DNA of 64,000 bases from an uncultured Negativicutes bacterium (GTDB taxonomy: Bacteria; Bacillota; Negativicutes; Veillonellales; Megasphaeraceae): contig CAADUJ010000021.1 of NCBI GenBank assembly GCA_900752195.1, positions 1 to 64,000 on the forward strand. The letters are read 5' to 3'. Under the pieces are notes generated by a model. That model did no database searches, was not told the origin of the DNA, and saw nothing but the letters and a program-made list of their open reading frames with translations. Below, one piece after another: positions 51,039 to 61,155 of the stretch. How positions within the stretch are numbered: position 1 is the stretch's first letter; each line of letters begins with the position of its first letter. The position numbers and the translations under genes were made by a program.

Positions 51039-52862
51039 TTATTCTTTCTCTGTGTTCGTATCCTTTGTATTTGCATATGCACCAACATGGAAAAATTCTT
51101 CCAGCATTGATTTTGCAATAGGACCAGAGGCAAGAGCACCAAAACCACCTTGTTCAGTCAGGACGGCAATAACGATACGTGGATGATCGAAAGGTGCATA
51201 GGCGACAAACCAAGCATGGTCGACACCACCGAAGTTTTCTGCCGTACCGGTTTTACCGGCAACCTGGATGGGAAAATCGGCAAACAGGGAACCGGCTGTC
51301 CCCGATTCTTCTGCTACGTTACGCATGCCTTCGCGTACCAGATCCAGGGTGGATTTAGAAACGGATAAAGTCCCGGTTTGTTCCGGTGCAAATACCTTGT
51401 ACGGTGTACCGTCGAGATTATCAATACGACTGACAAGGAACGGTTTGTACTGAATTCCACCGTTAGCGACTTCACTGACGATCATTGCTGCCTGAAGAGG
51501 CGTGACGAGTTGGAAACCCTGTCCGATAGCGGAGTTGAATGTATCACCTAGATACCAGTCCTGATCAAAGTTTTTCTTTTTATATTCTTCACTGGCAACC
51601 AGTCCGCTGGCTTCTCCTCTCAGGGCGATACCGGTCTTCTTCCCCATGCCAAACATATGGGCATATTCGGCAAGCTTGTCAATGCCCACACGACGACCTA
51701 ATTCGTAGAAGTATACGTTATCTGATTTAGCCAGCGCTTCAGTGAAATTCAGCCATCCTAAGGCTTCGCCGCCGGCGTTGCGCATATCAACGAGCCAATG
51801 CCGACCACTATCGAAAATCATTTCATCAGGCGTAACCTTTTTCGTTTCTAGTGCAGCTGTACCTGTAATGAGTTTAAATGTAGATCCTGGCGGGTATTCG
51901 CCGGCAATAGCTCTGTTTTCCATCGGATGATTAGGGTTCGAGTTAATTTCATTCCATTCTTTTTCTGTAATGCCACGGGTAAACCAGTTTGGGTTATAAG
52001 CAGGCCTGCTTGCCATAGCCAAAATGGCGCCTGTGTTAGGATCGACGGCGACTACGGCGATACCGTGTGTGCCAATGCCATTGGCAACCTGTTTATCCAT
52101 GGCATCTTCGGCTGCTTTTTGTAAATTCAGGTCGATGGTCAGATGGAAATTATGACCGGGGACGGGGTTTTTGCGTTCCATTTCCTTAACCGGTGTACCC
52201 GTTGCATCAACTTCTACCTGACGGCCGCCGTCTTTGCCGCGAAGCAAATCATCGTAATAGGCTTCAAGACCAGCACGACCAATTTGGGTAATACTGGAAA
52301 TACCATCCTGTCCCTTTAAGCGTTCCATATCTTCTTCGTCGATTTGGCCGACATAGCCAAAAATCTGGGCTGCCATAGAATTGTAGGGATAATACCGGAT
52401 AGGCTGGACATCGACAGAAATGCCTGGCAAATCATTACGTCGTTCTTCAATGCGCGTTACGATATCTTGCGTCAAATCCTGGGCCAGGACTGTCGGTTCA
52501 AAAGAGGTTTTCCCTTTTTCTATTTTGTCTTTAAGCTTTTCTTTCGGTACATTCAGTAATGACGAAAGGGTTGAAAGTTCTTCATCGGTTATTTCTTTTT
52601 TCGTTTGTACATACGTTACCATGAAGCTTGGACGGGATCCGACGAGGATTTGGCCATTTCGATCATACATGACACCGCGCATAGCCGCAATGGGGATTGC
52701 ACGGAGACGGTTTCCGTCGGAAAGACCATGATAGTAATTTCCTTCAATAAGTTGTAAATAGATCAATCGGCTTATGAGAGCGGCAAAAATGAAGATGACA
52801 ATCCAAAAGAGGTAGCGAAAGCGACCATCTTGGTTCTTCTTTTTCATTAACGCTTCTAACAT
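51039..52862 (-). CDS. mrdA: Penicillin-binding protein 2 (elongation transpeptidase)
   Basis: 607 residues. One N-terminal membrane helix, a pedestal domain, and a transpeptidase domain with STFK in PGSTFKLITG, SDN in LAKSDNVYFYE and KTGT in AGKTGTAENF. It crosslinks side-wall peptidoglycan with RodA. It follows mreD by 22 bases. TAAGGAGTGTACTAG precedes ATG. Confidence 0.95.
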   Translation of the reverse strand: MLEALMKKKNQDGRFRYLFWIVIFIFAALISRLIYLQLIEGNYYHGLSDGNRLRAIPIAAMRGVMYDRNGQILVGSRPSFMVTYVQTKKEITDEELSTLSSLLNVPKEKLKDKIEKGKTSFEPTVLAQDLTQDIVTRIEERRNDLPGISVDVQPIRYYPYNSMAAQIFGYVGQIDEEDMERLKGQDGISSITQIGRAGLEAYYDDLLRGKDGGRQVEVDATGTPVKEMERKNPVPGHNFHLTIDLNLQKAAEDAMDKQVANGIGTHGIAVVAVDPNTGAILAMASRPAYNPNWFTRGITEKEWNEINSNPNHPMENRAIAGEYPPGSTFKLITGTAALETKKVTPDEMIFDSGRHWLVDMRNAGGEALGWLNFTEALAKSDNVYFYELGRRVGIDKLAEYAHMFGMGKKTGIALRGEASGLVASEEYKKKNFDQDWYLGDTFNSAIGQGFQLVTPLQAAMIVSEVANGGIQYKPFLVSRIDNLDGTPYKVFAPEQTGTLSVSKSTLDLVREGMRNVAEESGTAGSLFADFPIQVAGKTGTAENFGGVDHAWFVAYAPFDHPRIVIAVLTEQGGFGALASGPIAKSMLEEFFHVGAYANTKDTNTEKE

Positions 52863-52884
52863 CTAGTACACTCCTTAGCCGTAC

Positions 52885-53397
52885 TTAGCGGCGGAAATTC
52901 ATAAAATTATAGTACATCATATCATGATCGTGGAGCTTCCCTACAATATGGTCTACAGGCAATGCCAGGATACCGTGGTAAACGAGCATGGGAAAACTGA
53001 ATTCTATAAGATAAGGGATAATCCGGACATATTGGCCAGACAGGACCAACACAATCCACGTAAAAATATAGCAAGCTTCTGTAGCACCCAAGACGATGAG
53101 TACGGTAAGCAATGACTGCTCTCTTTCTACGTAGCGACACAAATAACCGCATATCATGGCGATGAGAATATACGGAAGAAGGTGTATGGCAAAGAAATTA
53201 CCGATGACCACATCCTGAGCAAAGCCTCCTAAGAGTGCCGTAATGACGCCAATGCGCTGACCATAATGAAGGGACATGAGGACGACAAAGAGAAAAATAA
53301 GATTCGGTTGGGTGACCCCGTCGAAAATGAATGGCAATACCGAGCTTTGCAGTATAAATACGACAAAGACCGTGATGACACAGGCTAGTTTTCTCAT
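52885..53397 (-). CDS. mreD: Rod shape-determining protein MreD
   Basis: 170 residues, about five membrane helices, typical of MreD (FVVLMSLHYGQRIGVITALLGGFAQD). ATG overlaps the mreC stop (ATGA). It links the MreB filament to the membrane complex. Confidence 0.9.
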   Translation of the reverse strand: MRKLACVITVFVVFILQSSVLPFIFDGVTQPNLIFLFVVLMSLHYGQRIGVITALLGGFAQDVVIGNFFAIHLLPYILIAMICGYLCRYVEREQSLLTVLIVLGATEACYIFTWIVLVLSGQYVRIIPYLIEFSFPMLVYHGILALPVDHIVGKLHDHDMMYYNFMNFRR

Positions 53398-54314
53398 AAC
53401 GCAGCCGCTCCTTTAACCCCTTCAACCTTGTCACGCTGGGTCTGAGGTACCAGTTTCGGCGCTACATCAGGTTTTTCGTAAGACGATGAGTCGTGAGAGC
53501 TGGTGATGACAAAAACTTCTTCAAGAGTCGAAAAATCTACGCCAGGACGAATGACAGCATATTTGACGAAATTGCTGTCATCTTCATGAATCGATACGAT
53601 GGTGCCGATAAAGAGTCCTTTAGGATAGATAGAGCCAAAACCAGATGTAACAAGCGTATCCCCTTCAAGGATATCTGCATCTTTTGCAATGTTGACGAAC
53701 TGCGGTTCTGTCGGCACATTGCCGTTACCCCGGACGACAGAAGATACCCGTGATTCAGGGCGCTGTACAATGGCACCTATACTCGTGCGGGGATCCGTCA
53801 TGAGCTGTACGCGCGAAGAATGTGGATAGACATCACTGATAAAACCAACAACACCTTTCGGTGTGACAACGGCCATGTTTTCAGAAATGCCATCATCACT
53901 GCCTACGTCAATGACCAGCGTATTGCTCCACGTGCCATATTCTCTGGAAATGACAGTGCCGGCGACGACATTAAATTGACCGTGTGAACGTTTGAAATCA
54001 AGGAGCGAACGGAGACGCTGATTTTCTGCAACCAATTCATCGTAGTCCACTGTTTTTTCCTTTAATTGTGCATTTTCTTTTTCTAGAGATTCCCATTCGA
54101 TTCGATTTTTCAAGCTAATATCGACGATATGGAAGGTAGACGAAAGACTTTGCATGATTTGACTGGCACCATATTCAAAGGGGGCCGCAATGGCCTGCAT
54201 CGGTCGAGTAATAAAGGGAAGTGAAGCCCTCTGGCGCCAAGCCCAACCGACGATAGCAATGACGATAAACAGTAAAAAAACGAAGATGATGCTCTTTTTG
54301 CCAAAAGAATACAC
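53394..54314 (-). CDS. mreC: Rod shape-determining protein MreC
   Basis: 306 residues. N-terminal membrane helix (IIFVFLLFIVIAIVGWAW), a coiled coil, and two beta-barrel domains with GTVISREYGTWSNTLVID and VGFISDVYPHSSRVQLMTDP. GTG start with AAGGAGATTTTAACA, two bases after mreB. It scaffolds PBP2 at the periplasmic side. Confidence 0.95.
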   Translation of the reverse strand: MYSFGKKSIIFVFLLFIVIAIVGWAWRQRASLPFITRPMQAIAAPFEYGASQIMQSLSSTFHIVDISLKNRIEWESLEKENAQLKEKTVDYDELVAENQRLRSLLDFKRSHGQFNVVAGTVISREYGTWSNTLVIDVGSDDGISENMAVVTPKGVVGFISDVYPHSSRVQLMTDPRTSIGAIVQRPESRVSSVVRGNGNVPTEPQFVNIAKDADILEGDTLVTSGFGSIYPKGLFIGTIVSIHEDDSNFVKYAVIRPGVDFSTLEEVFVITSSHDSSSYEKPDVAPKLVPQTQRDKVEGVKGAAAL

Positions 54315-54316
54315 TG

Positions 54317-55348
54317 TTAAAATCTCCTTCTATACACACGTTCAGGCCCTTCAATAAGGGCGCCGAGCTTATCACGATCATGGAGCGCTTTTCCAGCACC
54401 TGTTACGACGGCGAGTTCCGGATTGGGCGCAACGAGGACGGGGACACCTAGTTCTTGGGACAGGAACTGATCCATACCGGCCAGACGGGATCCCCCACCA
54501 CTTAAGACGATGCCGTGATCCATAATATCAGCGGCGATTTCTGGTGGTGTTTCTTTCAACACTGACAAAACGAGGGATAAAATCTTGATGAGCGGTTTGC
54601 CCATGGCTTGATAGATTTCACTTGATTTCACAGCAACTTCCCGCTGCAGGCCATCGTCGATGGACCGGCCGGAGAAGTAATACCCCCTATCTTCCAACGG
54701 CAAAATCGCGGAACCATTATGAATCTTCATTTCTTCTACTGTATAGTCATCCGTGACGACGGCATATTGATGACGTATATATTCTTTAATTGCTTCATCA
54801 AAATCACGGCTGCCTAAATGAATGGATTTCGAAATGACGATTCCTCCTAAGGATAAGATAGCAATATTCGTCGTACCACCGCCAATATCGATAATCATGC
54901 TGCCAATGGGGTCATAAATCGGCAAGCCTACGCCAATGGCAGCAGCTGCTGCCGTTTCAATTAAATAGGCTTCCTTTGCGCCGGCCTGGAACACAGCTTC
55001 AATGACAGCTCTCTTTTCGACATTGGACGCCGATGATGGCACGCCGACCATGATACGCAGACGACGAACGCTGCGAACGCTTTTGCTCAACAAATATCCC
55101 AACATCGTACGGGTTACGTTATAATCTGCAATGACGCCATTCGAAAGTGGTCGATGTAATTTAACAGTTTCAGGAGATTTTGCCAGCAGAGATTCCGCAG
55201 CATGACCGACAGCAATTATCTTTCTATTGCCCTCGTCTGTAGCCAGAATGGATGGCTCCGACATCAAGACGCCGCGGCCCTCCACATAGACCTGAGTCGT
55301 ACTTGTACCAAGGTCGATACCTATATTTTTAGTCAATGGTGAAAACAT
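54317..55348 (-). CDS. mreB: Rod shape-determining protein MreB
   Basis: 343 residues of the actin-like MreB. Motifs: NIGIDLGTSTTQVY near the start, IIDIGGGTTNIAIL, and ADIMDHGIVLSGGGSRLAGMD. It forms membrane filaments that guide side-wall synthesis. ATG at 55348 has GAAAGGAA upstream. First gene of the mreBCD-mrdA-minD-rodA cluster. GuaD lies upstream on the same strand, with no clear terminator. Confidence 0.95.
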   Translation of the reverse strand: MFSPLTKNIGIDLGTSTTQVYVEGRGVLMSEPSILATDEGNRKIIAVGHAAESLLAKSPETVKLHRPLSNGVIADYNVTRTMLGYLLSKSVRSVRRLRIMVGVPSSASNVEKRAVIEAVFQAGAKEAYLIETAAAAAIGVGLPIYDPIGSMIIDIGGGTTNIAILSLGGIVISKSIHLGSRDFDEAIKEYIRHQYAVVTDDYTVEEMKIHNGSAILPLEDRGYYFSGRSIDDGLQREVAVKSSEIYQAMGKPLIKILSLVLSVLKETPPEIAADIMDHGIVLSGGGSRLAGMDQFLSQELGVPVLVAPNPELAVVTGAGKALHDRDKLGALIEGPERVYRRRF

Positions 55349-55459
55349 GAAACCCATTTCCTTTCAACACTCTTTCTAGAAAAGAGCGAATATTTTTCAC
55401 TTATACAGTCATCCATATATTTTAGCACAAACATAGCCTCTAAACTAGGGAAAAGAGGT

Positions 55460-56740
55460 CTATGAATTGTGGGAAGTCTTAATTTTTTTTCCTTTGCAGT
55501 AAACCGATTCAACAGATTGAGCCGTTCCTTTGTAGATAAATGATTGAAATCTATCGTAGGTTCCTACGTTTTGTTCATACGGTGGAATCGATAACACGAG
55601 GAAATCCGCATCATACCCTCTTTCAAAGCTACCGACGCAGCCAAAGAATGAGCCACCTCCTTTGGTAGCGATATAGAAGGCTTCACTTAACCGCAGTACT
55701 TCATCTTTGCCATACGTCATAGATCGGATTTTAGAAATCTGTATAGCCCTTACGATCGTCTGAGGCATAAAAAGAGAATGTCCTGCGCCAATATCACTGC
55801 CAAATCCGACTTTAACGCCTCTCTTCATCATCTGTTTCAATGGCATGAGCCCGCTGGAAAGATTGATATTCGAATCGGGACAATGGATGGCGTAAACGTT
55901 GCGCTGCGCCATATCTTCCATCTCCTGCTCTGTCACGTGGATACAATGGGCCATGAGCGTCGGTGTCTGCCCATATAGCCCATAATGGTCATATACGTCG
56001 GCATAGGAAGCTCGTTCCGGGAATAACGACGCAACCCACTTAATCTCATCCCTGTTTTCCGATAAGTGAGACTGGACCGGCACTTCATATTGGCGTGCCA
56101 GCTTTCCGAGTGCTTCCAGCGATATACGCGTGCTGGTCGGAGCAAAACGGGGTGTCACAATAGGACGTACGGATGGATGATGCTGCCATGTCTGGATGAA
56201 TTGTTCCGTTTCCACTATAGATGTATCCGTATCTTCTAATAACGTATGAGGAGAATTAGTATCCATATTCACCTTGCCTACATAGGCACAAAGCCCTTTT
56301 TGCGCAAGGATGCGGCATAATGCATCATCACTAGTACGATGAATCGTGCCGAAGATAGCCGCCCGCGTCGTACCGCTGTCTGCCAGATCATTGACAAAGG
56401 TGCTATACATTTCTTGTGCATAGTCAATAGAAGCATACTTGGATTCTTCTGGAAATGTGTATTGTTCGAGCCATTGAATGAGCTCTAAATCCATTCCCAT
56501 GCCGATTTGGTTATATTGGGGTCCATGGACATGAAGGTCTACAAAAGAAGGAATGACGAGTTTATCTTCTGCATGGATAACGGGAAGGCTTACACTGCCA
56601 AGGGGACGCGTTTTATATAACCCTTCAATTATTCCGTCCTGAACAAGAAGCCATCCGTCGTTGATGACAGAAAAAGAATCCTTTGTAGGCGTATGGACAA
56701 AGGAGCTATGAACTAGATATGTATTTTCATTATATGACAT
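55460..56740 (-). CDS. guaD: Guanine deaminase-like amidohydrolase
   Basis: 426 residues. Metal-binding VDLHVHGPQYNQ near residue 70, QSHLSEN around 225, HCIHVTEQEM around 265, and CPDSNINLSSG and FGSDIGAGHS in the C-terminal half. These match guanine deaminase, which makes xanthine. It fits the purine-salvage theme of the add operon 16 kb away. ATG at 56740 has GAGGGGAATTACGAATC upstream. Leader carries tandem hairpins. Confidence 0.9.
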   Translation of the reverse strand: MSYNENTYLVHSSFVHTPTKDSFSVINDGWLLVQDGIIEGLYKTRPLGSVSLPVIHAEDKLVIPSFVDLHVHGPQYNQIGMGMDLELIQWLEQYTFPEESKYASIDYAQEMYSTFVNDLADSGTTRAAIFGTIHRTSDDALCRILAQKGLCAYVGKVNMDTNSPHTLLEDTDTSIVETEQFIQTWQHHPSVRPIVTPRFAPTSTRISLEALGKLARQYEVPVQSHLSENRDEIKWVASLFPERASYADVYDHYGLYGQTPTLMAHCIHVTEQEMEDMAQRNVYAIHCPDSNINLSSGLMPLKQMMKRGVKVGFGSDIGAGHSLFMPQTIVRAIQISKIRSMTYGKDEVLRLSEAFYIATKGGGSFFGCVGSFERGYDADFLVLSIPPYEQNVGTYDRFQSFIYKGTAQSVESVYCKGKKIKTSHNS

Positions 56741-56774
56741 GATTCGTAATTCCCCTCTTTAAGACTGCATAAAA

Positions 56775-56799
56775 TTTGCGCACCTGAAAAGGCGCAAAA
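56775..56799 (-). promoter_or_regulatory. Second hairpin in the guaD leader
   Basis: TTTGCGC and GCGCAAA pair across 11 bases. It lies between the terminator at 56796-56830 and ATG, so its arms partly overlap the terminator's T run. Possible antiterminator. Confidence 0.45.
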
Positions 56800-56830
56800 A
56801 AACCTGCGGCAACCTGTACGACGCCGCAGG
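56796..56830 (-). terminator. Terminator in the guaD leader (attenuator)
   Basis: CCTGCGGC, loop of 12, GCCGCAGG and TTTTTTT on the minus strand. It lies about 55 bases before the guaD start, and a -10-like TATAAT (56844-56849) lies just upstream of it. Confidence 0.8.
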
Positions 56831-56941
56831 CAAGTACGTAAGTATTATATCATGTCATAGGAAATACTGCTATGGTTTTATGAAGGAGTTGGGATTTGAA
56901 TTTGAACTTTTAGTTTGTAAAATTTTTATTTCATGCTATAC

Positions 56942-56979
56942 AAAAAGCGAGTCTTGTCCTATGACAGTACTCGCTTTTT
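56942..56979. terminator. Bidirectional terminator after the efflux operon
   Basis: AAAAAGCGAGT and ACTCGCTTTTT with a 16-base loop. It lies 40 bases after the RND pump stop on the minus strand. Confidence 0.9.
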
Positions 56980-57018
56980 GTGTCACACTACCCTATTTTA
57001 TTTTCAATGTTGCCAGCC

Positions 57019-60000
57019 CTACGGTTCTTTGATCTTATACCAGGCGGCATAGATGGTCGGCAGGACGAGGAGTGTCAAGAGAGTGGCAATGAAGAGGCCA
57101 CTGGCAATGGCAACTGCCATAGGGCCCCAGAATACACTGCGTATAAGCGGTACCATGCCTAGAATTGCTGCCGCTGCAGTCAGCATTATTGGCCGAAATC
57201 GCAGCACAGCCGAATCAATGATGGCATGCCATGCATCTTCACCAGCTTTTAAATGTTTTTGAATCTGGTCGAGAAGGATGATGGAGTTCCGTATGATCAT
57301 GCCGCTTAAGGCAAGGATACCTAAGTAAGCGACAAACCCCAGCGGTTTTCCAAAGAGGAACATGCCGATGGCTACGCCAATAAGACCCATGGGAGCCGTA
57401 ATGAGAGCCATGACCATAAGGGGCAAGCTACGCAACTGGAAGATGAGGAATGTCATGATAAGGATGATCATGAACGGTACAGGAACCAGGAGATAGGATA
57501 AAGACTTTTCACTATTTTCAAGGGCCCCGTCAACATCGACACGATACCCAAATGGCAGAGAATCGCGGATATCCTTGATGGAATCATACGCCTCTTGTGT
57601 TGCGTCATTAGCCGTGCCTTCTTTAATATTGGCATTAATCGTGACGGTCGGTTTCAAATCGCGACGCCAGATGAATCCATCTTCTCCTTCGTAGTGGATA
57701 TTGGCAATCTGTTCCAGCGGTATGTATCCAGAACCTGTATAAATAGGAAGACTCTTGATACGTGTCAAATCATCACGATCTTCTTTCGACAGGCGAAGCT
57801 GGATACCAATGGTTTTATCTCCAGCGTAATACTGTGCTACAGTAGCACCGCTTACTTCCGTATAAAGTGATTGAGCCACGGTCTGTCCGGAAATACCCAG
57901 TGCTTTCAGTTTATTTTGATCTAAATCAGCTTTAATGGACTTACTCTTCTGCTCCCAGTTGAGGAAGACGTTTTCCATGTTCGGATTTTCTGATAGTCGA
58001 TCGGCAATCATGCGGGCGTAGGATTTGACCTTGTCCGTATCATAACCGGAAATGCGAAGCATGACAGGATAATCAGAAGGCGGTCCCAAGGGGACATTCT
58101 TGATATTGCTCCGCACATTGGGGAATTCTTGTGCCAATTCTGTTTTAAGGTCGGCGGCTAACGTCTCTCTGCTTTCAGTATCATTGGCGACAATGACAAA
58201 CTGGGCATAGTTATCACGAGGAAGGACTGGATCAATTGTTAGGACGAAGCGCGGTGCCCCTTCGCCGACATAGTACGAATAATCTTTCAACAACTCTTGT
58301 TTTGTCTGTAAATACGATGATAATCGCGTGGCCTCTCCATCAGTTGCCTTAAGTGAAGCCCCTTCAGGCAACGTCATCTCGACAATCAGTTCCGGACGAA
58401 GAGATGGCGGGAAAAATTCCTGTGGTATGAGCTTAATGATACCGATAGATAAGACGAAGGAAAGGGCCGTGCCTATGAGGACTGTCCTCTTATGGACAAG
58501 GCACCACCATAAAATTTTTCGAAAAGTGTCATAGAATCGGCCTTGATATAACGGCTTCTGTTCCGCCGTTTCTTTTGGCTTGATAAGATAATAGCCAAAG
58601 AGAGGTGCCACCATGACCGATACGATCCACGATAAGACAAGAGCAGCCGTAATGACAGGAAAGAGATCTTTACAAAATTCCGATGCCGCTCCATCGGCAA
58701 AGGCAACGGGGATAAAACCGGCACAGGTAATGAGCGTTCCTGTCAACATAGGCTTAGCGGTCTGCGTAAAAGCATAACATGCCGCTCGTGCCCGATCCAT
58801 CCCCTTTTCAAGCTGGACTGTCATCATTTCAACAGCAATGATTTCATCGTCCACGAGAAGGCCTAAGGCGATGATAAGGGATCCGAGGGATACCTTATGC
58901 AAATCGATGCCAGCGATATTCATGATGCAGAACACCCCGGTCAAGACAAGAGGGATACACAAGGCAACGACGATGCCCGTACGGATGCCCAGGCTGAGGA
59001 AGCTGACGATGAGAACGATGATAATTGCCTCCCGCAGGGAGCTAACGAAATCAGAAATGGAGTTTTTGACGACTTCCGGCTGATCTGAAACCTGGTGGAT
59101 TTCCATCCCTGCCGGTAAATCGCGTTTTACCGATTCTTTTAAGGCATTCAGATTTTTGCCGAGCTTCAGATTGTCGCCACCATCTTTCATGGACAAGGCA
59201 ATCCCTACAGCTGGTTTTCCGTTGTAGTACATTTTGGGATCTGCCGGTTCGCTATAGCGCCGTTCAACCGTAGCAATATCGCCTAGGCGGAAGACTTTGC
59301 CATTGGCATTGATGGGAATATTCTTGATGGCCTCTACGTCTTCAAAGACACCGGAAAGGCGGAGGTACACGTTATCGGACTGTGTATCAATCATGCCTGA
59401 CGGCGTCATGGCGTTTTGCCCATTTATGGCATTCGATATCGTTTGCGGTGAAATACCAAGCTCTGCTAATTTAGCGTTAGCCACTTCAATATAGACTTTT
59501 TCACTCTGTTCACCTAGAAGTTCTACCTTGCTCACGTCATCGACGTCGAGCATCATACGCCGTATCCGTTCTGCTTTTTTTCGCAAATCCTCGTAGCTAT
59601 AGCCATCTCCAGTGATGGCATACACCGAACCGTATACATCATCGAAACGGTCATTGAAATACGGGCCGTAAACGCCATCAGGCAACTCACGCTTCATGTC
59701 TTCTGTCAGATTCCGTACTTCATGCCACGTACTTCGTATGCTGTCCCGTGGCGCCTGATCCTTTAGGTAGACGTAAATGACGGATTGACCGGGACGGGAA
59801 TAACTCTTCAAATAATCGAGATTAGGTGTGTCTTGCAGCTTCTTTTCAATCTTGTCAGTGACCTGGTCCTGCATTTGCTGGGCTGTAGCGCCAGGCCAGG
59901 CAACAGAGACGACCATAGTACGGACCGTGTAGGCTGGATCTTCCATACGTCCTAGCTTGATATAGGAACACACACCGGCAATCGCAATGAGTATGACAAA

Positions 60001-60051
60001 GTACCAGATGATGACTTTATTACGCAGTGCCAGTTCCGTTAAGTTTCTCAT
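57019..60051 (-). CDS. RND efflux transporter (AcrB/CzcA-like)
   Basis: 1,010 residues. Twelve membrane helices and two large periplasmic loops. The proton-relay pair is in LGLLVDDEIIAVEM. The hydrophobe/amphiphile-type subunit spans the inner membrane and works with the adaptor lipoprotein upstream and an outer-membrane channel that is not in this window. The ATG overlaps the adaptor stop (ATGA). Substrate unknown; the MarR gene in front suggests drug or aromatic compound control. Confidence 0.95.
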   Translation of the reverse strand: MRNLTELALRNKVIIWYFVILIAIAGVCSYIKLGRMEDPAYTVRTMVVSVAWPGATAQQMQDQVTDKIEKKLQDTPNLDYLKSYSRPGQSVIYVYLKDQAPRDSIRSTWHEVRNLTEDMKRELPDGVYGPYFNDRFDDVYGSVYAITGDGYSYEDLRKKAERIRRMMLDVDDVSKVELLGEQSEKVYIEVANAKLAELGISPQTISNAINGQNAMTPSGMIDTQSDNVYLRLSGVFEDVEAIKNIPINANGKVFRLGDIATVERRYSEPADPKMYYNGKPAVGIALSMKDGGDNLKLGKNLNALKESVKRDLPAGMEIHQVSDQPEVVKNSISDFVSSLREAIIIVLIVSFLSLGIRTGIVVALCIPLVLTGVFCIMNIAGIDLHKVSLGSLIIALGLLVDDEIIAVEMMTVQLEKGMDRARAACYAFTQTAKPMLTGTLITCAGFIPVAFADGAASEFCKDLFPVITAALVLSWIVSVMVAPLFGYYLIKPKETAEQKPLYQGRFYDTFRKILWWCLVHKRTVLIGTALSFVLSIGIIKLIPQEFFPPSLRPELIVEMTLPEGASLKATDGEATRLSSYLQTKQELLKDYSYYVGEGAPRFVLTIDPVLPRDNYAQFVIVANDTESRETLAADLKTELAQEFPNVRSNIKNVPLGPPSDYPVMLRISGYDTDKVKSYARMIADRLSENPNMENVFLNWEQKSKSIKADLDQNKLKALGISGQTVAQSLYTEVSGATVAQYYAGDKTIGIQLRLSKEDRDDLTRIKSLPIYTGSGYIPLEQIANIHYEGEDGFIWRRDLKPTVTINANIKEGTANDATQEAYDSIKDIRDSLPFGYRVDVDGALENSEKSLSYLLVPVPFMIILIMTFLIFQLRSLPLMVMALITAPMGLIGVAIGMFLFGKPLGFVAYLGILALSGMIIRNSIILLDQIQKHLKAGEDAWHAIIDSAVLRFRPIMLTAAAAILGMVPLIRSVFWGPMAVAIASGLFIATLLTLLVLPTIYAAWYKIKEP

Positions 60052-61133
60052 TGCGTATCACTCTCCGTCCGCACGTGCTGCCCTTCGTGAAGCATTTGAG
60101 CTCCTGCAGCGACAATGGTATCTCCCCTATGCAGGCCCTTTACTTTTACGGTGTCATTGCCGAGTTCTTCGACAGAAATATCCACCAGGGAAACAGTATC
60201 ATCCTTTGATACGACCCAGACTTTTGGGGTATCACCAGTCTGATAGATGGCCGACGTTGGCAGCACAACATCCATCGTACCCGCTGCAGCAGCTGTTGCA
60301 ACTGTAGCTGTCATACCCAATTCCATTCCGTCCGGTGGATTCGGGATGGAGACGCGAACTTTATATGTCCGTGATGCTGCGTCTGCCATAGGCGCTACTT
60401 CGCGGACGATACCATCAGCCGTCACATCGCCCAGAGCCCAGAAGTTTACCGTCACAGACGTGCCGACAGTAAGTTCGCTGAGCTTATTTTCTGGTACATC
60501 AATCTGGACTTCCATATCACCGTCATGGACTAAGGTGAGTACGGTCTGACCAGCTGCGACGACCTGACCAACTTCTGCATTTACGGCAGATACGACGCCA
60601 TCGGCATCTGATGTAAGCTGCGTGTAGGACAACTGGTTTTCTTGGGCTTCCTTAGCAGCCATGACCTGGTTATACTGAGCCTGAGCCTGATCATAAGCCG
60701 TCTGATACTGTTCTAGTGCCTGGGCACTTACGGCATCCTGGGCATAGAGTTGTTGATAGCGGCTCAGATTCGACTGGGCTAATTGGAGCTGTGCCGTTGC
60801 GGCATCGACCTGTGCCTGTGTTTGGTTCACCGACTGAACAATATCCTTTGGGTCAATTGTCATCAGTACCTGACCGGCAGAAACGTTACTGCCTAACTGA
60901 ACATTGCGGGTGATGATGCGGCCACCGGCCTGAAAAGCGAGATTGCTTTCGTAACGGCCACGTACGGTTCCGGAATAGGTACCAGCCGTACTAGAAGCAG
61001 AGGCCTTCCCTACCTGGACGACCTTTACGAGCTGGTCTTCTTCTGCTGTATCAGTCTTCTGCCCACATCCGGCAATGGCTGTAGTCAGACAAAGACATAA
61101 CAATAGTGACAACAACGCGTTGCGTCTATTCAT
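60048..61133 (-). CDS. RND efflux adaptor (membrane fusion protein, lipoprotein)
   Basis: 361 residues. Start MNRRNALLSLLLCLC and the lipobox IAGCG: an exported lipoprotein. Coiled coil with QAQVDAATAQLQLAQSNLSR, then lipoyl and beta-barrel domains (VSAVNAEVGQVVAAGQTVLT). It joins the RND pump to an outer-membrane channel. ATG at 61133 has AAGGAGG 8 bases upstream; upstream ATGs lack one. It follows marR by 22 bases. Confidence 0.9.
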   Translation of the reverse strand: MNRRNALLSLLLCLCLTTAIAGCGQKTDTAEEDQLVKVVQVGKASASSTAGTYSGTVRGRYESNLAFQAGGRIITRNVQLGSNVSAGQVLMTIDPKDIVQSVNQTQAQVDAATAQLQLAQSNLSRYQQLYAQDAVSAQALEQYQTAYDQAQAQYNQVMAAKEAQENQLSYTQLTSDADGVVSAVNAEVGQVVAAGQTVLTLVHDGDMEVQIDVPENKLSELTVGTSVTVNFWALGDVTADGIVREVAPMADAASRTYKVRVSIPNPPDGMELGMTATVATAAAAGTMDVVLPTSAIYQTGDTPKVWVVSKDDTVSLVDISVEELGNDTVKVKGLHRGDTIVAAGAQMLHEGQHVRTESDTQ

Positions 61134-61155
61134 GAATTTTTCCTCCTTCGCATTG

